The notes beneath the pieces are model-generated. The model saw only the letters and a program-made list of their open reading frames with translations. It did no database searches and was not told the DNA's origin. Positions 37,101 through 49,100 of a stretch of 64,000 nucleotides of DNA are shown piece by piece (position 1 is the stretch's first letter; each line of letters begins with the position of its first letter). The DNA is from Podocnemis expansa. Its lineage: Eukaryota > Chordata > Testudines > Podocnemididae. The position numbers were made by a program, and so were the translations under genes. The stretch is taken from positions 24,206,078-24,270,077 of the forward strand of contig ML681971.1 in the NCBI GenBank assembly GCA_007922195.1. The letters run 5' to 3'.

Positions 37101-40100
37101 TCACAACATCAGCTCGAGTAATTCTGCAGACATCCTTCAAGCAGACCCTTGTGGAAAGCGGGGATTAAAGTAGGCTGGAATGCCTCAGAATGCTGTTCCG
37201 GGGCCCACAAATTTGAACAGCCAGTTTTGTGGGGCCCTGAAAAATATAAAAAAACCAGGCAGAACGCATTGGAGCCGCATGCTGTCCTGCCATGAGCAGG
37301 GCAGCACAGGGCCCTCACTGCTGCCCCCCATGGCTGCGCTGTTCCTCACCTCCTCCCTGCTGCCTTCGGTGCAGAGCTGAAGTTGGCTGAGGGAAGGGAG
37401 GACAGGGAGCACAGAACCTAGCCTCTGCTGTGAGCCAGCTTGCCCCACCCCCTGGATGGGGAACCCATCTAATCTCTAGTAGCAGTGGCATTGCTGGCGC
37501 TGGGCACCCGGGGCACGTGCCCCGAATCTCCCCCATGGAGCCCCGAGTCTGTTTTGGACCCCCAGTCCTGGCGCTGGGAGCTGGGACCCTGGCAGAGCTC
37601 TGTGACTGGGAGCTGCAGCTTCCCCTCCCCCGCCAGGTGCTGCAGCCAGGTGTGTGACCAGCTGGGGGAGGGGAGGGGCCGAGGGAGGAAGGGAGCCACT
37701 TTCAAACAAGCAGCTTCTCCGGCAGGGGCTTCTCTCTGCAGGATGGAGGAGGTAGGAGGGGGAGAGGGGGGCACAACCACCCTGGGCCCTGGACTTCGGG
37801 GGGCCTCACGCTTTTGGGGGATCCCACACAGCCAGCTGGAGTAAGGAAGCAGGGAGCTTTTTCCAGCTGTGGGACTAGGGAGCAGCTCTGGCTGGTCAGG
37901 GAAGGGGATTCAGGCAGGCAGCGTCTGTTTACAGGAACTCTTAAGTAGCCACCTTCCCACAACTGCTCCCTGAGAGGAAGAGAAAGGGCAAGTGTTGAGG
38001 TAAAACTTATGGAGCCAGCCTCAGTCAAGCAAACGGGGACAAAGTCAGGAGAATCTCACATCCCCAACCTTTACAAAACAGGACCTTCTCTTTGAATTTA
38101 CATGAACACTTTCTGGAGATATTAAAGAACTTTTTTCCTTCTACATTTAAGTTTTCAGTCTTCAGGGATGTCTTTTTGAGCAAACTTCTCTGTGCAGATA
38201 ATGATCTATTATACCTGAGAGAGAAGACCCCAGGCTAGCACTCATATGGAAGTATTGGGTTTTTAGGGTTAATGGCCATCAATCAACACATTAAAGTAGT
38301 TTTTTCTCCTTCCTTCTGCACTGTAAATAAGCCCCATTGTCATTGATTGCAGTCAGACCACCAGTCCCAAAGCATGGCAAAGAGAAAAGCAACTGTGGCC
38401 ATGCAGGTCTAGTTTAGGGAAACAAACAAGGAATCCTGTGGCACTTTGAAAGACTAACACATTTATTTATTTGTTAGCTTTTAACAGTGCCACATTACTC
38501 CTCCTTTGATTTACATCAGGGTATCTAAGAGGAGGCCAAAAGTCCCTTGTTTCTTCCTCTCATCCTCAAACAGTACCTGACTTTCATTACTTAGATCACC
38601 TGCAAAGCGATGAGGAATGTGTGAATACATATATTAAAATAAGATGGAAGAGGAAAGAGTCAGGCAGCATAAAGGAAATAACATACATTAGACAATTGGA
38701 ATCCAGTGCCTTAAGATGAGAGAGGACTTGAATTTGTTTCTTATCATCCAAAAATAGCTCCCCTCTCTCTGGATTTTCAATTTAACAAAAACTGATCTAA
38801 GAAAAATTATTAAACTTGTAAAATTGTGTGCCTATCTTGAACAAAAAACCAGAACCATAAAGAAGAGTACATCCAGATGCTCCTGTCCACTTGGCTGTGA
38901 GGTTGATGGAACATCACCATGACACATTCAGTATTGCCTACCCTAAACATCAAAACTAGTCACAAGTCTGGCTTAAATATATCATTAAAACTCACTTAAA
39001 AATAAAGAGATGTTTAAAGAAATAATAAATGGGGGGAACTATTTTCTCTGACTTCTGCGTTTTGAGCCTTTAGGATAAAGTCAGGTCATGTTTTTCTGCT
39101 TCTCTCTGCAACTTTTTAGCCTGAGGGCTAGAAATCTATGATTTTATTAAAAAAAAATTATGACAGTGCCCAGTGTTCCCCCTAAGCTGATGATGCAGCT
39201 GAACAAGTTACGGGTGCACAAGTTATTGGGGAGCCAGTGGGCAGCAGGGAAGAAGCCTACTGGGGCCTGGAGAACCAGCAGGGAACTTGCTCAGCTGCAT
39301 CATCAGCTTAGAGCAGTGGTTCCCAACCTTTCTCAGGCTGGGGACCCCTGTGTAACAACAACAACAAAAAAAACAACTTTGTGGACCCCCCTTGGCTGTT
39401 TATGTAATCTGGCCTGCATGGGCAGACTCTGACCCGAACCAGTGGGACAGCTGGTGAGCAGCACTGCCACCACCATTGCCCGCACCACCAGGGAGCTGAG
39501 CCCTAGCAGCTGTGGTCCCCTGCCCTTACCCCTCCTGGGGAGCTGCTGTGGCTCCATTCCCCTGCCAGGAGACAGCCACAGATGGGGAGAGGCAGCCCTG
39601 GCAGGGAGCATCAGGGCTGTGGCTGGATTCCAGCCCTGGGTAGGGAGAGGCTCTGCAGACCCCCTGCAATGTGTCTGTGGACCTCTGGGGGGTTCCCTGG
39701 ACCACAGGTTGGGAACCAACTGGCTTAGAGGGAATACTGTGCTGTAAAGTTTAAAATGGGGAGGCCCCACACAAACTGATTTGCCCTGGGCCCTGGTCCC
39801 CCCTAGGCACGGCCATGGCTGGAGGCCCTGGTCAGACAAGGGGGTGGTGGGAGAGGAGGGGCTGCCTGGGGCTGAGGGGGGCTTCCCTGCATGGGCTCCA
39901 GCCCCTGGGTGGAAGCAGGGAATTAGTCCCTGGCCTCTGGGTCCCAGCTGGGGTGGGGTCAGGGGATTCTCCCAGGCCTTTGGGCCCTGGGTGTGGCTGT
40001 GGGGGTGCCAATAGGCAACCAGACCCTGGGTGGGATGGGCAGGGGTGCCCTGAAATCTCTGGGGCCCATGTGGGACTGGTGGGGGTGTCCCCAGACCTCT

Positions 40101-43100
40101 GGGGCCCATGTGGGACTCAGGGGGCTACCCCTAGGCTTCTGGGCCCTGGGTGAGACTGGGGGGTGCCCATAAACCTCTGGGGCCAGGCTGGGATTGGCAG
40201 GGGCTATCCCTGGGCTGGAGGCATTCTCCCCATGGCCTCTAGGTCCCAGCTGGGTCCATGAGCATTTCCCCAGTGCCTGTAGGGGGGGACCCCCACATGG
40301 CCTAGGGGCCTCAGAGGGAGTGGCCTGGAAATGGAGCTCTTCACCCGAGCACCAGGTGGCCCAAGGGATGTACCGAAGCCTCTGTCCAGGCCAGGGTCAG
40401 TCCAGCAGAAGGCTGGTGAGTCAGGGACCATCCCTCAGCCGTGGGTCCCTGGGGATCAAGTTGGTGGCCAGGCTGCTGTGGTGCAGCCCTGACCAGGCAG
40501 CCCCCCACAGCTCAGGGGGCAAGGCTCAGGTGCCAACCCAGAGTCTCCTGCCCTCAGCCCATGCCCATGGGTCAGGGCTGGCCTGGCCTGGGGTCCCCAG
40601 CCCTCACCACATGCCCAGGTGGTGGAGCTGCCTGGTCTGACCACAGGGTCTCACATGGCAGTGGGTCTGGCCTGGCACAACTGCGGGGTCTCCTACCCCT
40701 TGCCTTGCTGCCTCAGTTGTGAGGCTGGGGCAGCAGGTAGTATGGGAAGGTAACCTTGTCAACAGTGCTATTATTTGTAAAGGTGAACTCTGCTGAACAC
40801 CACCATATGCTGTGCCTAGTATTTATCCTGTGCTTGAAATTGTTCTCTTATGTGAGAGATTGTTCTACATTAAACAGGAAGAGACTGGAGGTGTGGGACT
40901 GGGACAGATAATATGAAGGGTCAGAGATAATTAATTGTGTTTACCTTTAAAGTACATGTTAATTAATGTTGGATATATATCCTTTAGTGTCATAAGTGAA
41001 ATAATTCTGTAACCCTGAGACAAGACTCCATATTGCCAGTTTGGAATTCCTGCTTAAACACTGCTACCTTCCCTATGGTTCCAGTCCCTCCTGCACCCTT
41101 AACTGCCCCATACCACCCCCCAGGATTTGTTGTTTGTTTTGCTGAACCAAACTAATATGATTATCCCTCTAGAATTCGTAAATTATTCTTGGCTATGGTA
41201 TTTTTAAAGATCTTCCCATCGTGAAGCTTGTAAGTTGATCATCATTCACTTAACATAAAGCAGCTAATGCTGAACTACAAAGTTGAAGTGAACATTTTTA
41301 TTTTTTTTTAAAAAGTGTGAGCATTAATTAATAAATAAGAAGTGGTAACATTAATGATGGCTCAAAAATAACTAAAATACCACATTTAAAATTTTGGCAG
41401 TCAAATCTTACAAATTTTTCATATGGGCTTGGGTTTATGTGCACTAGAGATATTTAATACAAATAATAATAATAATAAATAAAAATAAGTGAAATGAAAA
41501 ACACCAAATTTCAATGAAATTCTCTGATGTACTCAAGTTTATAAGACTCTGGCCCCCTCAAAATATTAAATAGTTAAGTACAAAGGAAGCTAAAGAATTA
41601 CTTATCAAAAGAAAGACATACTGCACAGACATCACACAGAGATGTAATGATTGCCAAAGGAAAGCACTGTATTTAGATGTAGCAGCCTATATGGACCTAC
41701 CTGGTAACCTGAGCTAAAAAAAAGTCAAAGTAAAAATTTCCACAAAGTCAAAGGAAAATGCAAAAATACAGGTAAAAAAGAAAAGAAAAGGGCAGTATTT
41801 CACAAAATTAAAAAATGGCAAAATAAATGGCCATACTGAGGAATTAAAAGCTGAGGCCACTGTAAAAGTTCCTGTCATTGTGCTGTCTGTTGCTTGCTCT
41901 TGCTTTTTAGCATGTCAATGTCAAGGTGATGGGCAGATAATGGTGAAATCTGCATTTCAGATGAAGCACAGATCCTAATGATAGCTTGCCTTGAAGAACC
42001 AAGAATTAAAAGTGCTTAGGCTTCCAGTCTTAGGAGCTCTGCTATATGGGAAAAATTTCTATATTTTTCTATGTTTTCATTTCTGTCTACGAGATTGAAG
42101 ACGGGGCCCCTTATTGTTTGTGGCCTTAGGCAGCCACCTGCTTTGCCTACCCCAAAAGCCACCACTGATTGTGGCTACTGAAGACTGAGCAAATATTAGC
42201 AGACTGGGCCTGGGGAAAAAATTCCTGAGATTTGAGAGTTCTGTTGGGAGATCATGAGTGAGGCGTGACCTACCAATAATGTCGCTACTTAATATCATTA
42301 TTTATTCTGCTCTTCAGTTTTGCCCTCTTATGACTGCACAACATAAGTACACATCAGGCAGCATGCCACAAAGTTAACTATCCTTTTACTGAAAAGTTCC
42401 AGGGGGGGTAGCCATGTTAGTCTAATCCAGTAAAAATAGAAAAGAGCCCTATGGTACTTTTCAAGACTAACACATTTATTTATCACACGAGCGAAATCCT
42501 ATTTGGAAACCATTTTCAAGTGTCTGACAAAGTGGGATTTCACCCACAAAAACTCTAGCAATAAATAAACTTGTTACTCTTTGAATGTGCCTTTCTTGTT
42601 TTACAGTTGTACTTCATTGTGAATTCCTGTAATGTTGTCTGTCTTGCATTGGATAGTGTGATCCCAGTGATGCTGTATTTTTGGTTTGGACTCACTCTTT
42701 CCTGTAAGAGTGGGCTTACTTAGTTTTTGCTGCTAAAACCTCTCTGCTTTGTTTCCCCAGAAGGGGGATTGGGAGTCTGGCAGGAGCTAAGGGCAGGGTG
42801 GGAGAAATACTGCAGGAGGCTTCTCTGCTTTCTTCTCCGTTCACTTTGTTGTCCTCTCTTTGGCTATTTGCTGGGGAGGCAGAAGGCATGCAGCCTGGCT
42901 GTCTGACTGGGTCAGCCAGTTTGGTCTGACCCTGCTTATAGCACTGCACTGGCAGCCCTAGCCAGTCTGCCTGCTTGCCTCCTCAGCTCTCCAACTTCCC
43001 CTAGCTGGGTTGCATACACCTAGAATCTGGGAGGGTCAGAGCCTTTTTAAGTTTCCTGCCCTGTGGTAGAAGCAGCCCAGCATGGCAAATTGCAGCTGCT

Positions 43101-46100
43101 GTGCTACCATTCTTCCACTCCCCTGCTCCACAATCTCATGCTGCCACTCAAAGTGGAGGGCAAGCATTACAGCAAAGTTCAGGAGAGGTGTGAGCTCTAT
43201 TTTAAAAGCTTGAGAACTGCAGTGGTAGGTGTCTTCAGCGTGGGTCAGCAGGGTGCCATCCACTTCTCCAGTACCTGGAGACCCTAAACAAGTTGACTGG
43301 AAGTCCCAGGGATGGTCTCATCCACCACCCTCCCTCCCAATCCTATTTTCTGATCTCCCTGACTCCTGATGTTTAGCAACAGAAACCTATAGGAGATAGG
43401 GAAAGATATGCCTTGTCAGAGGAGGAGAATTTTTATATGTCCTCCTCCTCACATGGTCAGTGAGCTTTTACGAGGATACTGCCAGCACCTTGATTCATTT
43501 GTAGGGAACACTGGAGGAGAATGATTGCATTAAAACTAAAATGAGCAGAGGGGTATGAAGGAGGAGTTGTATCACAGCATGGCATGGGGCCTCTGTGTGG
43601 TGGGAGAGTGGTACAGAGGCTAAACACTCTGGACCAGGATAATCCATTCGACATGGTCAGACTGCATTGGTGCCCAGACAGCTGCTGGCTACAAGCTGAC
43701 AGCTTCAATTTTAGTCATCAGCTGGCATGGCCCTAGGGACTATATTTCCTTTCAGAAACATCATATTTCCATGTTTCCAAAATTTCTATTTCATGTGGAA
43801 CTTCCCCACTTCAAAATATTTCATGTGAATTCCAGTTTCAAGTGGGGCCCAGGATAGGGGTAGGGCCTGCTGGGTAATGGGGGGGGGAGATTGTTGTGGG
43901 TGTGGCCTATTGGGGGCGGACCCATGACAGGGGCACGGTCTAGCACAGGTGGAGCCTGTGGGCCTGTGCCCCGGGTCTTTTTGCTATCCAGCAATGCCCC
44001 TGTCTAGTAGTATGATGATAAATCTTCATTTTCACTCTGATCACCTCGAGGCACTTGACAAAACTGGCCTGTCTTCTTAGGTACAATAGGGAATTCCTAA
44101 AACAGAAATACTGTGCTTCCTGATTTACACATCACACCAGCAATGCCATGGGACTTCAGGGGCGGGCTGGCTGTTGCAGGGCTGCCAAGTGAATTTAGCT
44201 TTCTTGGAGGGACGTGCAGAGTGAGCCAGGCTGCAGCCTTCCTCAGCACCAGCCCTGCATCAGCCTTCTGAGCCCCACATCCAGGATGCAGACGGTGACT
44301 ACCTGCTGCCTGGCACCATGCAGAGCCCAGGCTCCCTGCACGGATGCTGGCACTTGGCAGCACAGAGAGCCAGGGAGGCATCCCCAGCCCTGCCGGCCAT
44401 AGGACGGGAACAGCTTACCTGGGTCAGATACACCAGCAGAGCCAGGTAGGGACTTCAGCCATGGGCAGCCCTGGGCCGCCAGCAGCCAGCCCTGCATTCT
44501 GACATGCCATGTCCTGGACATGAGCCACACCACATGGCTGGCAGGAGGCACTGCAGTGAGCATGGTGTGGGCTGCAGTGCCCAGCACCCTCCTCCTCCTT
44601 CTTGCCTCCTCCCTGTGTGGGTGTGACACACGGACTGGGCCCCCGGGGCCATCCAGCCCAGGTAGGGAGAGACCACCAGCCCTGCCAGGGATTCATCCCT
44701 TGCCCCACACCCAGCCTGGGATCAGCTGCTGGCCAAGAGATGCTTACCCTGGGGGCTGTGGCCTGCAAGGCCTGACTGAGCTGACCGCCACTGAGCTCAC
44801 TGCTGGCCCAGCTTCTCCAAGAAGGCACAGCAGCTCCTCCTAGAGACAGACCTGCCAGCTGTTCACTGTGCCCCAGATTTCAGCTGTTAGCAGCCCCCTG
44901 GCAGCCTTCTTTCAGGGCAGCACCTCCAGCACAGATGATGCAGTGTGTTCATTTGATAACAAACTTTAAAATCGCCACAAGACTCCTTGTTTGTTTTCAG
45001 GGAGGGGGGCTCTCTTGTTTTCCTGCAGAGTGGTTAATGCAGCCTCCTCAGATGGTGGGAAAAGTTTTGAGACCCCCCAACCCCGTTCCTCTCCCTGAAG
45101 AGCAAACAAGGAACCCTGTGGCACTTTTAAAGACTAACACATTTTTTTATTGCATGAGCTTTTGTAGTTAAAATACCACCCACAAAAGCTTAAGCAATAA
45201 ATTGGTTGGTCTTTAAAAATGCCACAGGGTTCCTTATTTGTGTTGCTGACCTAGACTAGCACAACTTAACCACTGGTGGAAAGGAATACCAGCTTTTTCT
45301 CACACAGGAGCCTATTGCCTCCATCCCTGTTCTGACTTTTCATACTTGGTATCTGGTCACCCTACGCTCATTGGGATTTGAAAAGAAATCAGATGTGAAA
45401 GATACTTAATCAGCAGCTCCAGGTAGAGCAATTCACCATTTATCCCCAGTGCTGTCACAGCACTATCCGCACAGAGAAACTGTTCCACCACCAATCCTGG
45501 GACTCTTCAAAGTAGCCAACCAAGCTGTAATTCTGTGGTGGAAGTAAGGGTTCCTGTCCACTGCCTGCTGCCTTCTCTTCATGCTCGCATGCTAAGCATT
45601 TGGGTGGTACCCAGCAGGAAACAAGCAATGGGGAGGCAACACATGGGGGCCAAGAGACTCCCAGCTCTGACTACTAATTGCAACAATAATATGATCAACA
45701 ACAGAAGGATAAAAAGAAAAAAAAGAGATGGCAGGGGGGAAATGAGTTATGAGAACAGAGGAAGGGGAAGGAGAATGAAGGCAGTACTAGAAGAAAGAGT
45801 CAGAAGGGAAAGGTGGGCACAAGAGGAAAAAGGGGGTTCAGAGGCAGTCAGGGAGGAAAAGCAGAGAATTAGAAGGACCTGCGAGAAGCAAGAGGGCTCA
45901 AGAGAGGGGGCAAAGACCCAGAAAAGGCTATGGAAATGGTTGTGAGGTGAAGGAGCAGGACAGAATGGGGATCACAAAAGAACCGAGAAGGGAAGATAGT
46001 TTAATCAGGATTGGGAATTGGAGACAAGGGAGACAGTATTTGAAGGTTGTATAAACCAGGGAAGGAAAGAAATTGTTTAGACTGTTATTAGGGTAATGGG

Positions 46101-49100
46101 AAAGGGAAAGGGAAAACACAAACTGTACACCAGGAAATATTTACTGACTGTGAAATGGAAGGAACCCCACTGCTTTAGATATTTAAAACTGAACTAGGTA
46201 ATACACTCTAGGCATAACTGCACCTTAGTCCACAGGCTAGAAGTGACTTCCAGCAGTCATTTTCATCTTATTCAGTGAAAGGTTCAGAAATCAAATCCAG
46301 TGGGTGAAGGGAACTTTTAAAATTCAAAGCTCACATACACAGGGAGAAATCACACCTTTATCAAATACTGCTTCTGGACTCAACTAGGCAGGGTTATCGC
46401 TGAGTCATAAGTACACTAAACATCCTGGTTTTCAACTGTTTCTGCAGAAGAGTGTTGGTCACAACAAATACTAACTCACTGGCTACTAAATAGTAACATT
46501 AACATTTACTACGGCATCCTGGAATACTTCTCTTCACTGTGAAACCAATTCAAATGGATGGACTCTGTCCTGAGGAGTTCCTGAGTATATAGCTTGTAAT
46601 ACAATCATTCCATCATTCTAACCCATAGCTGTGATAGGCACTTAGGAGAAGGCTACACCCTTGGTAGTATCTGAATTTCAAAAACATTTTTGGAAAACCA
46701 CCCAAACTCAGATGCTGATCCAAATGGTACAAAATTTGTATATAAATCGAAATTAAATGACAGTGCATTCTGAGTGTTGTGGCTATAAAACAGCAGGTTC
46801 AGGAGGTCTGGAGCTTCACTCATTTTCTCTAATCTTTTTGAGCATCTAGATGTGTAGTTTCCTTGGTTTAAGAACAATGTTTTTTCTTCTTTTTTTGTTG
46901 TTGCATTTACTTACCCACTGGGTACTGGACTGAGATCTACAAAATCATTTGATACAGGTCACCTTTCATGTACCAGATGACATTTCATTACATTGGTTAA
47001 CTAGGCTAGCTGCAAACAAGTGACAGTGATGAGAGGATATGCATCCCATTACTAGAAGCATTGCTTCCCTGGGATAGAGATGTGCACACAGTGGATTGTG
47101 ATTATTAACACCAACCTGGTGATGCCTTTTTGCTCCCAATGGGATTCTCCATGCCTTTCTTTGGCCCTACTTAAATGGGTTTTGCTCCCATAATCTCAAA
47201 GCTCCATGTAGCAGCTTTTGACGTCTGGTCAATGAAAAATACACTTGATGCACGTACTTATCAATTAAAAACCACTTTGTATTTTATTATTATTTATACT
47301 GCAATAACACCAATGAACCCTTGTCATGGGCCAGGATCCCACTGTGCTAGATGCTGTACAATCACAGAACAAAAAGCCAGCCCCTGACCACAACAAGCTC
47401 ACAATATATGAACCAATATGCGTTAGAGGGTCCCACTTTTGTCTGACAAGTTATCTTTCTAGCTTTGACTATAAAGTATGTATATTAGCATTAATCAGAT
47501 AATTTCTGGGCAGACCAAGGAGGGGGGAAAAAATCACATTTCAACATCTGATCCAAGATCACTCTCCAGGTGCAGTATTTCTTTTTCAGCAGTTCATGGG
47601 AAAATACACTCTAAAGGAAGCTGCCACTGCACTGTGTTTGAGTTCACTGCAAGCGCATGATGAGCCCCTGTGCTAGCTGGCGATGCCAAAAATACATTGG
47701 CAGCTATTCATCTCTACAACGGTACTGAATATTAAAAACATTATTTTTAAATGTCATGCAGGGTGACTTTCCCAGTGTCTGTAAGGCATTCATTAAGCTT
47801 CTGCAGACTAAGTAAGTCATCCACCATGTACCATACTTACAGCTTCACATTTTACTGTCTCATAATAGAGAGGACCTGTTGGTTACCAAATGTGGAGGTG
47901 TGGCAGTTGTTTTAAATGAAAGTGAGCCTGAGTCAAAACCCTAGCTACAATCAAGTTAGGGATGCTCTGTAACTCTGAAAAAGTTTGGTAGAATTAGGTA
48001 AAATTTCGCACCCTGCGAAAAAATTAAGATTTTGTTAAAACTTTATTTTTTCATAGGAAAATGTCAACGCAAACTATTATTATAAAGGCTCTAATTTAAA
48101 TGTAAAGTAATTCTTCTAACATGAATATATATTTTTTAACTTAATAAGGTTATATATGATAGTCTGAGTAATTTTCCCAGACCAAAGAGTTCTAAGTTTA
48201 AAAGTTTGTGTCTCTTACCAACAGAAGTTGGTCCAATAAAAGATATTATTCACATTGTCTGTCTGATATCCAGGGACCAACATGAGTACAATACTGCAGC
48301 CATCCCATAATGTCATCTATATATCTTAATTTTCACATTGTTTAAAAAAAATCCTGCAAACCAGCATGGCCTTCTTTGCTGGCTTCCATCTCTAACATAA
48401 GCAGGGAGCCTGCACAGCTTTATTGTCACAAGCAATGCAAGCACAGGATGCACAATCCTTCCATTTGTGCAGAGTCATAATATAGGAATAGACTGCCATT
48501 TACCAGAGGGGTTTAATAATCTACCATTTTATTTATTTATTAGGCTCCCTCCCTGTTGCTAGGTTGAGATGATATGAGGTTACTTGTATGCAAGAACAAG
48601 AGGACATTACATGAAATAAATGGGTGGCAAAATCAAAACTGATAAAAAGAAATAGCCTTTTCACACACACTGCATATTCAGACTGCTGAACTCTTTGCCA
48701 TGAAAAGTCATTGAAGCCAATAATTTAACAAGATTCACAAAGGGATTGTACAAATATAAAAGACCATCCAGAGTTATGATAGTTAACGCTAACACAGTGT
48801 TGAGAAGGGATATTAAACCACATGCTTCAGGGTTTAAGTCATGTAGCGAAGATTAGGCTCAGACCTGATGGAGGGGAAAGATCATCCAAATTCTGCCTTC
48901 AGCAGAGTTCTTATATCTTCCTCTGAAGCATCTAGAATTGGGCCCTGTCAGTACTGAGCTCATGTCTGCCCCAGAAAAGCAATTCCTATATTCTGGTTTT
49001 GCACCTTTAGTTTTGTCATAGCTTTCAGCTTGATTTCCACAATGGCTGGAAATTCAATAATGAGCCCTTCATACAGCCACAACTTTCATGTGTGTCATTG

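Noticed and set aside
39333..40109. 258-codon minus-strand open frame
   Set aside because: It spans a hAT-like element and a GC-rich 40-bp minisatellite, is proline/glycine-rich from composition, and has no domain or splice support.
45535..45945. 136-codon charged plus-strand frame
   Set aside because: Its lysine/arginine/glutamate content is simply the translation of a purine-rich tract.
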